The notes beneath the pieces were generated by a model that worked only from the letters and a program-made list of their open reading frames with translations, had not been told where the DNA came from and searched no databases. DNA of 64,000 nt, from assembly GCF_023657595.1 (NCBI RefSeq), contig NZ_CP098323.1, forward strand, positions 1,946,001-2,010,000. The letters are read 5' to 3'. Below, piece by piece: positions 42,819-51,656 of this stretch. Source of the stretch: Cytobacillus firmus. GTDB lineage: Bacteria > Bacillota > Bacilli > Bacillales > Cytobacillaceae. Each line of letters begins with the position of its first letter. The first letter of the stretch is position 1. The position numbers and the translations under genes are program-made.

Positions 42819-44332
42819 ACACCCTAAGCTCAGTTTTTAGTGAAAGAAAAGGCCAATTAGCAAGTGTGCTGATTGAACATATCCAGATTTCGCTCATTGC
42901 TTTATTTTTTGCAGTCCTGATTGCCATCCCGCTTGGAATATATCTTACAAAAAAGCAAAAAATCGCAGAAGGAATCATTGGTGTAACAGCCGTATTGCAG
43001 ACCATACCTTCATTAGCGCTGCTTGGCCTATTGATCCCCTTATTCGGGATTGGAAAAGTGCCTGCCATTATCGCATTAGTCGTATATGCCCTCCTGCCCA
43101 TCTTGAGAAATACATATACAGGCATAAAGGAAGTGGACGATTCTATTATCGAAGCTGCAAGGGCAATGGGGATGAACAGGCGCAAAAGGCTTATGAAGGT
43201 AGAGCTTCCTCTTGCCATGCCGGTCATTATGGCCGGGATCCGTACCGCGATGGTTTTAATAGTCGGAACAGCCACTCTTGCAGCCTTAATTGGAGCAGGG
43301 GGTTTAGGAGAATTGATTCTCCTGGGAATTGACCGGAACAACACGGCCCTGATTATACTTGGGGCCATCCCTGCAGCCATATTGGCAATCCTTTTTGATA
43401 TGCTGCTGCGCCGGTTTGAGCAAATGTCATTTAAAAAATCGCTCACAGCACTTGGAGTATTCATTGGTGCGATGATATTAGTTATGGCGATTCCTCTTTT
43501 GGCAAATCAACCGGAGGAGAAGATTGTCATCGGCGGGAAACTTGGTTCAGAACCGGAAATCCTGATCACTATGTACAAATTGCTGATTGAAAATGAAACC
43601 GATCTTAATGTCGAGTTAAAACCAGGGTTAGGAAAAACATCGTTCGTCTTCAATGCTCTGAAGTCTGGCAGTATTGACGTGTATCCTGAGTTTACCGGTA
43701 CAGCTATTGCGGAATTTTTAAAAGAGACAGCGGTAAGCACAGACTCCGGTCAGGTATATGAGCAGGCGAGAAAAGGAATGAAGGAACAATTCAGCATGGA
43801 GCTGCTGGAACCGATGGCTTACAATAATACGTATGCTTTGGCAGTGCCTGAGAAACTGGCTGAAGAGTATGAACTGCAATCAATTTCAGATCTAAAATCA
43901 GTCGAGCAAAACATAAAGGCCGGCTTCACCCTTGAATTCTCGGATCGGGAAGATGGCTATCGTGGCATCCAGAAGCTATATGGCGTAGAATTTCCAACTG
44001 TTTTAACCATGGAGCCTAAACTGCGCTATGGAGCAATCGAAAAAGGTGAAATCAACCTGGTGGATGCTTATTCTACAGATAGCGAAATTGCCAGATACAA
44101 CCTCACTGTCCTGGAGGATGACAAACACTTGTTTCCGCCATATCAGGGCGCCCCGCTGTTGAGAGAAGAAACCGCTGAAAACCATCCGGAGCTGGTTAAA
44201 GCTTTAAACAAGCTGGATGGAAAAATCAGCGATGATGAAATGCGTGAAATGAACTACAAAGTAAATGTAGATGGTGTGAGTCCTGAAGAAACAGCAAGGG
44301 AGTATCTTGAGAAGGAAGGATTGCTGAAATAA
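42815..44332 (+). CDS. Fused permease and substrate-binding protein of the quaternary amine ABC transporter
   Basis: This 505-residue fusion has an N-terminal OpuBB/ProW-type permease (about 1-215, six spans, with the EAA loop A-A-R-A-M-G-M-N). It continues into a membrane anchor and an OpuBC/OpuAC-type substrate-binding domain (about 230-505, starting KIVIGGKLGSEPEIL, with FTGTAI and D-A-Y-S-T-D-S-E-I). The fused permease-binding protein layout is known from BusAB/OpuABC transporters. It tethers the binding domain outside the membrane, so no separate lipoprotein is needed. It is translated from an ATG overlapping the ATPase stop. Confidence 0.9.
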   Translation: MNTLSSVFSERKGQLASVLIEHIQISLIALFFAVLIAIPLGIYLTKKQKIAEGIIGVTAVLQTIPSLALLGLLIPLFGIGKVPAIIALVVYALLPILRNTYTGIKEVDDSIIEAARAMGMNRRKRLMKVELPLAMPVIMAGIRTAMVLIVGTATLAALIGAGGLGELILLGIDRNNTALIILGAIPAAILAILFDMLLRRFEQMSFKKSLTALGVFIGAMILVMAIPLLANQPEEKIVIGGKLGSEPEILITMYKLLIENETDLNVELKPGLGKTSFVFNALKSGSIDVYPEFTGTAIAEFLKETAVSTDSGQVYEQARKGMKEQFSMELLEPMAYNNTYALAVPEKLAEEYELQSISDLKSVEQNIKAGFTLEFSDREDGYRGIQKLYGVEFPTVLTMEPKLRYGAIEKGEINLVDAYSTDSEIARYNLTVLEDDKHLFPPYQGAPLLREETAENHPELVKALNKLDGKISDDEMREMNYKVNVDGVSPEETAREYLEKEGLLK

Positions 44333-44385
44333 ACTGCATCAAACCGGGAAAGTTATCGAGTAAAAACAATAGCACTTTCATTCAT

Positions 44386-44418
44386 CAGCCCCATTTTTGT
44401 AAATGGGGCTGTTTTTTT
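44386..44418 (+). terminator. Terminator of the ABC transporter operon
   Basis: CAGCCCCATTT and AAATGGGGCTG form a perfect stem with a 4-nt loop, followed by seven Ts. Confidence 0.92.
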
Positions 44419-44598
44419 GGTTCTGCACTTCTATTGGTGTCGATTTATCCTTTTCCTGTGATAGAAGCCATTGATCGGGTAACACTCTAAGCCCATTTCT
44501 CCTTTTCCCGGTAAATTCACACTTGTCCAAGACATGTGCCCCCGCGTTTTTCATACTTTCGCATAGTCTATTAAAAAGCGAAAAGAGGTGTAAAAACA

Positions 44599-44678
44599 AT
44601 GGGGTTTAATGTATCTGGCTTTAAGAAGATTACCCCGGTTAACGGATTTGATAGGACCAGTGCTGTAAAGACAATGCC
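44599..44678 (+). pseudogene. Displaced 5' end of the propeller-like gene (frameshift)
   Basis: ATG 44599, with AAAGAGGTG upstream, opens a good frame encoding MGFNVSGFKKITPVNGF and on to A-V-K-T-M. It then loses the frame at ATGCCATGCAG (44674-44684). Removing the apparent 5-base duplication (44674-44678) joins it directly to the long downstream frame. The 5' part therefore looks like the true start of the next gene, cut off by a small insertion. Confidence 0.6.
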
Positions 44679-45977
44679 ATGCAGAACAATTACGCATGGT
44701 CTGTTGCCGAGTTTGGAGAGTATCTTTATGTTGGGACAGGCCGTAATATAGTCTACTCGGTCCTTTCGAGCGGAGCTATTTTTGGCGATATCGAAGTGCC
44801 TGAGGAATTGACTCCAACGAATCCTGACTTTAGCGGTGAAATCTGGCGTTATAGGAAGGATGGCTGCGGGGAATGGGAACGCGTCTTTAAAGAACCTTCT
44901 CTTGGAATAGTTGGCTTCCGATTTATGATCTCCTATAAATCACCTTCTGGAGAAGAGGCTTTATATGCGGGTTGTGCAACTTTTAGTCCAAACCTGCTTG
45001 TTTTGAAATATACAGATGAAGAAGGGTGGCGTCCCCTGCCAAGCTTATTGCAGGGCGGATCAACGAGAACAATGGTGGTTCATAACAATAAACTTTACTT
45101 GGCCGCGCTTCCAGGAAACGAGCTTCAGGTCTCCAATACGTTGCTTTATGTGAGCGAAGATCCCGAACAAAATGGCTGGGAGCAAATTGATCTGTCAGGG
45201 GATCCCGAAAAAAATCCTCAGGGTAATGGAATTATTATGTCGAGCTTTAATAATAGATTGTATATTGGGACAGCCCTTCCGGAAGGCTTCCAGTTATGGC
45301 GATCCGAAGATGAGAATCCTGTGGCAGACAGATGGGTAAAGGTTGTTGACAAAGGAGCAGGCGATGCAAGGAATGAGGTGCCATTAAGCCTCGAAATCTA
45401 TAAAGGATATCTATACCTTGGTACAGCCGTTTATTTTGGCATTTTTAGCCTTGATCCGAATGATCGGCTAGTAACACCAAAGGGCTTTGACTTAATTCGA
45501 ATCAATAAAAATGATCAATGGGAATTGGTCATTGGAAGCAAGCCTGTTGAACAATCGAACCCTGAAACAGGGACAAGAGGTACGGCCATAAGCGGAATTC
45601 CATCGGGATTTAGCAATATTGCCAATGGCTATTGCTGGCAGCTGAAAGAATATAATGGCTGGCTGTATCTTGGAACCTGGGACTGGACAGACCTTATTCC
45701 GCCGCTTTTGCCCGAGGTGCTGAAAAGCTTATGGAGCGAGAATCCACTATTGCGTTCACTGCCGATCGAATGTATATCTGATCTTTTCTTTGCCTTGATT
45801 TCTTCGGCAACCCGCTTGACATTTGGGTTTAGCCTGTGGAAGTCGCCTGATGGAATTCACTGGTTTCCCGTAAGGATTAACGGACTCGGAAATCCGAAAA
45901 ATTATGGATGCCGGAATCTGTTTGTCTCTGAAAAAGGCAATCTCTATTTGGGCACTGCCAATCCGTTTGAGGGCTGA
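44679..45977 (+). CDS. Propeller-like repeat protein, frameshifted near its start
   Basis: This long open frame of 432 residues is built of repeats with the consensus L-Y-x-G-T-x (LYVGTG, LYAGC, LYIGTA, LYLGTA, LYLGTW, LYLGTA) roughly every 50-70 residues. That pattern fits a beta-propeller or Kelch-like fold. There is no signal peptide. I do not recognise a named family or function. The ATG at 44679 has no ribosome site; the likely native start is 44599 in another frame, separated by a net +2 shift. The product may be absent, made from the internal ATG, or the shift may be a sequencing or assembly error. It is a single gene with a terminator at 46094. Confidence 0.6.
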   Translation: MQNNYAWSVAEFGEYLYVGTGRNIVYSVLSSGAIFGDIEVPEELTPTNPDFSGEIWRYRKDGCGEWERVFKEPSLGIVGFRFMISYKSPSGEEALYAGCATFSPNLLVLKYTDEEGWRPLPSLLQGGSTRTMVVHNNKLYLAALPGNELQVSNTLLYVSEDPEQNGWEQIDLSGDPEKNPQGNGIIMSSFNNRLYIGTALPEGFQLWRSEDENPVADRWVKVVDKGAGDARNEVPLSLEIYKGYLYLGTAVYFGIFSLDPNDRLVTPKGFDLIRINKNDQWELVIGSKPVEQSNPETGTRGTAISGIPSGFSNIANGYCWQLKEYNGWLYLGTWDWTDLIPPLLPEVLKSLWSENPLLRSLPIECISDLFFALISSATRLTFGFSLWKSPDGIHWFPVRINGLGNPKNYGCRNLFVSEKGNLYLGTANPFEG

Positions 45978-46093
45978 GAGGTTTGGGTGAAAGAGAAAAA
46001 GAACTGTCTGGATCCGCTTAAGGACATGCTTGGGAAAGGATAAACCTGACCTGAAATGCTGAACATCACACTGTATTTAAATAAAATAATTAC

Positions 46094-46126
46094 AAAAGGC
46101 CGGAGCAACTGATTCCTGGCCTTTTG
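46094..46126 (+). terminator. Terminator after the propeller-like gene
   Basis: AAAAGGCC pairs with GGCCTTTT around a 16-nt loop with a secondary GGA/TCC pairing. Confidence 0.7.
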
Positions 46127-46136
46127 CTGTATTAAG

Positions 46137-46195
46137 ATCATACTCTCTTTCATAAATTCTTCTTAAACAGAACAAAGAATAAAGGAGAGTATGAT
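46137..46195 (+). promoter_or_regulatory. Inverted repeat that can mask a ribosome site and start codon
   Basis: ATCATACTCTC (46137-46147) is perfectly complementary to GAGAGTATGAT (46185-46195). The second arm contains most of the ribosome site and the ATG of the next gene. In an RNA that includes both arms, initiation would be blocked until the hairpin opens. Confidence 0.45.
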
Positions 46196-46544
46196 TGTGA
46201 AACATGAAATGCAAAAAGCAACGATGCTCGCTGAAAATATTAATGACTTTCTGACATTCCTGAATAAAAATCTCGAAAAAAATATCTTCTATATGGATAC
46301 CGGCAAATTAAGACAAATCAAACTGATTGCTGAAGACTTTAAGTTTCATATCCTCGCAGATGAGCTGATCAGAATCAACCGTTTCGTCTGGGATCCAAAG
46401 TACACAAATTATTTGGTGAATCAATTTTTAACAGGTCTCATAATAATTGATGAATATGTACAAAGAAACTATAACAGCCTGTTTATGGTGACGGGGAGAT
46501 TATATACATTGAAGAATTTAAGTTCATTATTCAGCAAAGATTAA
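46191..46544 (+). CDS. Hypothetical protein, about 117 aa
   Basis: This helical, soluble protein is rich in N, L and K (L-A-E-N-I-N-D-F-L-T-F-L-N-K-N, then IAEDFKFHILADELIRINRFVW). No family is recognised. The start is ambiguous: AAAGGAG lies 3 nt before ATG 46191 and 9 nt before an in-frame GTG at 46197, and the latter spacing is better. Either start lies inside the 3' arm of an 11-bp inverted repeat, so translation could be structure-controlled. It is not linked to a neighbour. Confidence 0.6.
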   Translation: MIVKHEMQKATMLAENINDFLTFLNKNLEKNIFYMDTGKLRQIKLIAEDFKFHILADELIRINRFVWDPKYTNYLVNQFLTGLIIIDEYVQRNYNSLFMVTGRLYTLKNLSSLFSKD

Positions 46545-46683
46545 ACAGACAGAGCTGTTCCTGGTTTAATGAATCCGAAGAGTTTCATGTTGGAAGGAAA
46601 TATTGCCTCTCTTAATTTATCACTATTTGGATTATAATAGTTAAAGTTTATTCTTTTACTTTAAACAATTAGGGGTATGAAAA

Positions 46684-47958
46684 ATGGAGAAGCACAAGAT
46701 CTTAAGAATTCTGGAAAAAGAATTAGTGGTTGCCCTTGGATGTACGGAACCTGTCGCGATCGCACTCGCTGCAGCAACTGCAAAGAGCCATGCTAAAGGG
46801 GAAATAAAAGAGCTATGCTTAAAAGCGAGCGGAAACATCATCAAAAATGCTAAATCAGTCGGAATTCCGGGCATGAGTTCCTATGGTCTTGATTTCGCAG
46901 CGGCAATTGGCGCTGTGGCAGGGGACCCTGCAAGAAAGCTGGAAGTATTAGAGGGAGTAGGGCCTGAAGATGAGCTGCTGGCTCTTAAACTTATTAAAGA
47001 AGGAAAAGTAACTTCCCTGCAGGCGGAGTCACCGAAAAGGCTTTATATCGAAACTGTATTAAAAACTGATATCCACACTTCCAGAGTCGTAATCTCTGAT
47101 AACCACAGCAATATTACTTTAATTGAGGTTGATGGAGAAGTTATCTACCAGGGTGGATGTGAAAATATAGGAATCCAATCTGAAGAAGATGAATTAATTG
47201 CACTCACCATTGATGAAATATATGAATGGGTGCTTAGTGCGGAAATCAGTTCCTTATCACTTGTAAAAAAGAGTATTGAGCTCAATCGGATCATTGGAAT
47301 GGAAGGCCTATCAGGTGAATACGGCCTAAAGGTAGGGAAAACGATAAAAAGGAATGTGGAAATGGGGATTTTGTCGGATGATATTGCCACTGCTGCAATG
47401 TCTTTGGCTGCAGCTGGGTCAGATGCGAGAATGGCAGGCTCCACATTGCCTGTTATGGCAAACACCGGAAGCGGCAACCAGGGAATCGCAGTCACTCTAC
47501 CAGTTGTTGCTGCTGCAGACAGACTTAAGGTTACAAATGAAAAAATGATTCGGGCAGTGGCACTCAGTCATCTGATAACCATTCATATTAAATCCAAATT
47601 TGGCCGGCTTTCTGCATTATGCGGTGTAACTGCTGCAGGAATGGGGGCAAGTGCAGCCATCGTATATTTGCTCGATGGACAGCTTCACCAAATCAAAGCA
47701 GCCATTCAAAACACAATCGGGAATGTTTCTGGAATGATCTGTGACGGAGCTAAAGCAGGCTGTGCCATGAAAGTGTCTACCTGTTCTAATGTAGCTGTGC
47801 AGTCTGCCCTTCTTGCACTCAACGATCAGGAAATCAAATCAACCGATGGATTTATTCACGATGATGTTGAAAAAAGTATCGAGAGTTTCTGTAAATTAGG
47901 AAATGAAGGAACCCGTCATACGGATGAGCTGATATTGAAATTAATGATGGAGAAATAA
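46684..47958 (+). CDS. L-cysteine desulfidase family protein (CyuA/YhaM, UPF0597)
   Basis: This 424-residue protein of the serine-dehydratase-alpha-like CyuA family breaks cysteine into pyruvate, ammonia and sulfide using a [4Fe-4S] cluster. Conserved cysteines are visible in VALGCTEPVA, SALCGVTAAGMGA, MICDGAKAGCAMK and KVSTCSNVA. N-x-G-S-G-N-Q-G is the family's glycine-rich loop. The length is normal. It is a single gene with a strong TATAAT about 50 bp upstream and a downstream terminator. A role in cysteine detoxification fits the sulphur-related genes elsewhere in the window, but no direct link is visible. Confidence 0.9.
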   Translation: MEKHKILRILEKELVVALGCTEPVAIALAAATAKSHAKGEIKELCLKASGNIIKNAKSVGIPGMSSYGLDFAAAIGAVAGDPARKLEVLEGVGPEDELLALKLIKEGKVTSLQAESPKRLYIETVLKTDIHTSRVVISDNHSNITLIEVDGEVIYQGGCENIGIQSEEDELIALTIDEIYEWVLSAEISSLSLVKKSIELNRIIGMEGLSGEYGLKVGKTIKRNVEMGILSDDIATAAMSLAAAGSDARMAGSTLPVMANTGSGNQGIAVTLPVVAAADRLKVTNEKMIRAVALSHLITIHIKSKFGRLSALCGVTAAGMGASAAIVYLLDGQLHQIKAAIQNTIGNVSGMICDGAKAGCAMKVSTCSNVAVQSALLALNDQEIKSTDGFIHDDVEKSIESFCKLGNEGTRHTDELILKLMMEK

Positions 47959-47964
47959 ACAGCC

Positions 47965-48001
47965 CAAAGAGGCCCCTTTCTTTAAGAAAAGGGCCTTTTG
48001 G
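47965..48001. terminator. Terminator after the desulfidase gene
   Basis: CAAAGAGGCCCCTTTC pairs imperfectly with GAAAAGGGCCTTTTG. Confidence 0.75.
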
Positions 48002-48024
48002 TGCGGTAACTGAACATGTGCGAA

Positions 48025-48720
48025 TTACGAAATCATCCCTCGTCGAAATAACTCCGCAATTGCCTGTGTCCGGTTTTGTGCTCCCAGTTTCCTGATAGCT
48101 GTTTTAATATACTGGTTGATGGTGACTTCACTGATAAACATGGAATCAGCCATTTCCTTTATGCTTTCTCCCCAGGAAATCCTCTTCATGACCTCCATTT
48201 CTCTTTTGCTTAATAGCCGGGCATCTTCTTTTCCTTCTGTTTTTTCAAGAGTTTTTCCAATGTGCTGACCAAACTGTGTATAAGAGGAAAGCTGCTGATC
48301 AGAAATTTTTCCCTGTTCGTCAAATTCGTTTGTGCAAATATAGCCGATAGGGACTGCACCAAAGCAAATGGGGATAGCAAGGAAGGAGTTGACATTGGAA
48401 GTTGTTATGTATTTGATGTTTATTTGCTTGAGGTATTCGATCCCCGAACAATATTTAGCTTTTCTTTCATAGAGGGCGGAGTAAATGAGCGGCAATGAAC
48501 GAACATCATCCCTGATATCTCTAATATGTATTAATCCGTGGCATGTAATAGCGATGATACCTTCACCAATAAAACCTAAAGGTGAATAACGAAATAAATA
48601 GGCGTTTTTAACAGGAAAAATGTTCATATAAACCTCTAAAATTTTATACAGTTTCTCCTCATGACTCTCGATATCTTCTAAATTCTGGATATTATCCAAA
48701 ATGGTAGATTCTATTGCCAT
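48025..48720 (-). CDS. GAF-LuxR transcriptional regulator
   Basis: This 231-residue regulator has an N-terminal GAF-like sensor domain (about 20-155, with L-F-R-Y-S-P-L-G-F-I-G and FLAIPICFGAVPIGYICT). The C-terminal LuxR HTH is at about 165-225 (LLSKREMEVMKRISWGESIKEMAD, SEVTINQYIKTAIRKLGAQNRTQAIA). GAF domains bind small ligands, and the LuxR domain usually activates transcription. AAGGAAGGTG precedes the ATG. It is divergent, by 176 bp, from the Baeyer-Villiger monooxygenase gene and is probably its activator, responding to a ketone or alcohol; that link is inferred from position. Confidence 0.87.
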   Translation of the reverse strand: MAIESTILDNIQNLEDIESHEEKLYKILEVYMNIFPVKNAYLFRYSPLGFIGEGIIAITCHGLIHIRDIRDDVRSLPLIYSALYERKAKYCSGIEYLKQINIKYITTSNVNSFLAIPICFGAVPIGYICTNEFDEQGKISDQQLSSYTQFGQHIGKTLEKTEGKEDARLLSKREMEVMKRISWGESIKEMADSMFISEVTINQYIKTAIRKLGAQNRTQAIAELFRRGMIS

Positions 48721-48850
48721 ATTAACACCTTCCTTATAGGGATATTATATATAGAAAATTATGAATATTCAATACAAATGAATGATAGTAAGCTTTAGTT
48801 ATAGTTAAAAATTATAAGTACTGGAGAGGAGGAACTTAGTAAAAAGGAAA

Positions 48851-48864
48851 ATGTAATCGCTTTC
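48851..48864 (+). promoter_or_regulatory. Perfect cre box (CcpA site) upstream of the monooxygenase
   Basis: TGTAATCGCTTTCA matches the cre consensus TGWAANCGNTNWCA at every fixed position. It lies 33 bp before the monooxygenase start, consistent with glucose repression. Confidence 0.75.
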
Positions 48865-48896
48865 ATAAAAATTAATATCATGAGGAGGAAGAAAGT

Positions 48897-50543
48897 ATGT
48901 CATCATTTCAAAAATCGAACTCTCTCACGGATTTTGATGCTGTTGTCGTAGGGGCTGGTTTTTCTGGATTGTATATGCTGCATCGTTTGCGGGAGGCCGG
49001 TTTTTCCACCCGGGTTTATGAAGCAGGCGATAATGTCGGCGGTACATGGTATTGGAATCGTTATCCCGGCGCAAGATGCGATGTTGAAAGCATCTACTAT
49101 AATTACACTTTTTCTGAGGAACTACTGAAAGAATGGAGCTGGTCGGCAAAATACGCCGAACAGCCTGAAATATTAAGCTACATAAACTATGTAGCAGATA
49201 AGTTTGATCTGCGGCGTGATGTGAAATTCAATACAAGGGTGCAGTCCGCACAATATGATGAAAAGAAAAATAGGTGGGACGTACAATTAAATAATGGTGA
49301 GAAGGTTTCTGCACAATATTTTATTACAGCTGTAGGTTGCTTGTCAGCGTCCAATGTACCTAAATTTAAAGGGCTGGAAAACTTTAAAGGCGAATGGCAT
49401 CATACCGGGCACTGGCCGCATGAAGGAGTGGATTTCACAGGGAAGCGGGTTGGCATCATTGGCACAGGGTCCAGCGGTATCCAGGCAATTCCTGTTATTG
49501 CAAAAGAAGCCGGGCATTTGACCGTATTCCAGCGGACCCCGCAATACAGCAGCCCGGCCAGGAATACGCCGAATGATCCTGAACATCTGAAAAATATACG
49601 GAAAAATTACGGGGATATCAGAGCAAAAATGCGCCATTCCATAACCGGCATACCGGAGGAGCCAAGAAATGTTTCCGTTTTTGACGAAACTCCTGAAGAA
49701 AGGCAAAAAGTTTTCGAGGAAGCCTGGAAAGAAGGAGGACTTCTTAAGCTATCTTACGCATATAATGACTTGTCCATCTCATCGGAAGCGAATGAGATTG
49801 TGGCTGAATTCATTCGCTCTAAAATCCGCGAAACAGTTAAAAATCCTGAAGTTGCGGAAAAACTCCTTCCGAGGTTCTATTATGGTACTAAACGCACCAT
49901 CATAGATACAGATTATTTTGAGACCTATAACCGGGATAACGTATCGCTGGTGGATGTAAAAAAGGCACCGATTCAGGAGATTACCGAAACAGGCGTTAAG
50001 ACTGCAGATAATGAATATGAGTTTGACATGATTGTGTTTGCCACAGGATTTGATGCGATGACTGGACCGCTATTTAAGATGGATATTCGCGGGAAAAACG
50101 GCGTCTCCCTGAAAGAAAAATGGGCAGTCGGCTCACAAACCCGAACCTATCTTGGCCTCGGCACAGCAGGTTTCCCGAATATGTTCATGCTGACTGGACC
50201 TGAGAGTCCGTCCGTATTAAGCAATATGATGGTTTCAATTGAGCAGCATGTGGAGTGGGTATTTGATTGCATCAGCTATATGCGGGAACAAAATCAGGCT
50301 GTCATTGAAGTCAAAGAAGAGTCGGAAAATACATGGAGCAAGCACTGCCGTGAAATCGCCGATCAGACTTTGTTTACCAAAACAGAATCCTGGTACATGG
50401 GTGCCAATATCGAAGGAAAAGCCCGCGGCTTTCAAATCTATCTTGGCGGTGTAGGAACCTACCGGAAGATTTGTGATGAAGTCGCCGAAAAAGGCTATGA
50501 AGGTTTTATCCTGACAGCACCTGAAAAAAGTACTGTTAAGTAG
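48897..50543 (+). CDS. Baeyer-Villiger monooxygenase (flavoprotein)
   Basis: This 548-residue type I Baeyer-Villiger monooxygenase inserts oxygen into ketones to give esters or lactones using FAD and NADPH. It shows the FAD motif VVGAGFSGLYML, GGTWYWNRYPGARCD, the family fingerprint F-K-G-x-W-H-H-T-G-H-W-P, and the second Rossmann motif GIIGTGSSGIQ. FATGFDAMTG follows, and the length is normal. The ribosome site is GAGGAGGAAG. It is followed after 66 bp by an esterase, a frequent pairing in which the ester product is then hydrolysed. A perfect cre box and a divergent GAF-LuxR regulator complete a likely ketone-use locus. Confidence 0.92.
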   Translation: MSSFQKSNSLTDFDAVVVGAGFSGLYMLHRLREAGFSTRVYEAGDNVGGTWYWNRYPGARCDVESIYYNYTFSEELLKEWSWSAKYAEQPEILSYINYVADKFDLRRDVKFNTRVQSAQYDEKKNRWDVQLNNGEKVSAQYFITAVGCLSASNVPKFKGLENFKGEWHHTGHWPHEGVDFTGKRVGIIGTGSSGIQAIPVIAKEAGHLTVFQRTPQYSSPARNTPNDPEHLKNIRKNYGDIRAKMRHSITGIPEEPRNVSVFDETPEERQKVFEEAWKEGGLLKLSYAYNDLSISSEANEIVAEFIRSKIRETVKNPEVAEKLLPRFYYGTKRTIIDTDYFETYNRDNVSLVDVKKAPIQEITETGVKTADNEYEFDMIVFATGFDAMTGPLFKMDIRGKNGVSLKEKWAVGSQTRTYLGLGTAGFPNMFMLTGPESPSVLSNMMVSIEQHVEWVFDCISYMREQNQAVIEVKEESENTWSKHCREIADQTLFTKTESWYMGANIEGKARGFQIYLGGVGTYRKICDEVAEKGYEGFILTAPEKSTVK

Positions 50544-50609
50544 TGGGTATAGATTGGGCAGGCATACTCCTGCCCTGTCAATAAATATTTTAATAGGGGG
50601 AAAATAATT

Positions 50610-51554
50610 ATGGCATTAGATCCGCAGGCAAAATTTTTATTGGAACAGATGGAGGCAGCAGGAGCTCCTCCGATGAGCCAGCTATCACCGGAGGAAGCCC
50701 GCCTTACCACAGATTTCAGTGCTCTCGCTGGAGAGCCGGAGGAAGTAGGGAAGATTGAAAATAAGAAAATTGCGGGACCTGGAGGAGAAATCCCTGTCCG
50801 AATATATACTCCTAAAGGAGAAGGTCCATTTCCTGCGCTGGTATACTATCATGGCGGCGGCTGGGTAATTGGTGACCTTGAGACAGTTGATGTTCCTTGC
50901 CGACTGTTAACGAATTTGGCGAATTGCGTGGTCGTTTCGGTAGATTACAGACTTGCACCAGAGCATAAATTTCCTGCTGCTGCGGATGATTCGTACGCTG
51001 CAGCCAAGTGGGCAGCTGAAAATGCGGCATCCATTGGAGTGGATCCAAGCCGCATTGCCGTTGGCGGCGATAGTGCCGGCGGAAACCTTGCAGCCGTTGT
51101 GGCTCTTATGGCAAGAGACAAGCGTGAAATCTCAATTGCCTATCAGATGCTGATCTATCCAGTAACTAACCATTCTTATGCAACAGAATCCTATACTGAA
51201 AATGCAGACGGCTACCTGTTAACGAAAGACAGCATGGAATGGTTCTGGAATCATTATTTGCGGAATGAAGAGGATGGAAAAAATTCATATGCATCTCCTC
51301 TGCAGGCAAAAGACCTAAGCGGACTGCCGCCTGCATTGGTGTTAACTGGAGAATTTGACCCGCTGCGCGATGAAGGTGAAGCCTATGCGGAACGCCTGAA
51401 AGAAGCCGGCGTCCCGGTTGAAGCCAAACGATATGACGGCATGATCCATGGATTCTTCTGGATGGCGGGTGTACTGGAGCAGGGAAGAAATTCAATTGAG
51501 CAGGCGGCAGATGCGTTAAACCGTGTGTTCCAGGGCAGTGTCGCTTCAAAATAA
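50610..51554 (+). CDS. Alpha/beta hydrolase, HSL-family esterase
   Basis: This 314-residue hormone-sensitive-lipase-type esterase has the oxyanion motif HGGGWVIGD and the nucleophile in GGDSAGGNLAAVV. The acid residue is in TGEFDPLRDE and the histidine in MIHGFFWM. The N-terminal cap (about 1-55) is present. Its position directly after the Baeyer-Villiger monooxygenase suggests that it hydrolyses the ester made by that enzyme. GGGGGAAAA lies upstream of the ATG. A terminator follows 15 bp after the stop, so the operon is most likely these two genes. Confidence 0.92.
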   Translation: MALDPQAKFLLEQMEAAGAPPMSQLSPEEARLTTDFSALAGEPEEVGKIENKKIAGPGGEIPVRIYTPKGEGPFPALVYYHGGGWVIGDLETVDVPCRLLTNLANCVVVSVDYRLAPEHKFPAAADDSYAAAKWAAENAASIGVDPSRIAVGGDSAGGNLAAVVALMARDKREISIAYQMLIYPVTNHSYATESYTENADGYLLTKDSMEWFWNHYLRNEEDGKNSYASPLQAKDLSGLPPALVLTGEFDPLRDEGEAYAERLKEAGVPVEAKRYDGMIHGFFWMAGVLEQGRNSIEQAADALNRVFQGSVASK

Positions 51555-51568
51555 TAGATATTTAGATT

Positions 51569-51599
51569 GGACACTTCTGATTTGGGGAGTGTCCTTTTT
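51569..51599 (+). terminator. Terminator of the monooxygenase-esterase operon
   Basis: GGACACT and AGTGTCC form a 7-bp stem around a 12-nt loop, followed by TTTTT. Confidence 0.8.
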
Positions 51600-51656
51600 G
51601 TGTTAATTTGTAAATTAATTAATTGCTAGATTTTCTGAAGGGTCCATTAGTGAAAG

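Noticed and set aside
44378..44599. 73-codon frame on the - strand before the propeller-like gene
   Set aside because: It crosses the strong terminator of the ABC transporter operon and has no ribosome site or family features.
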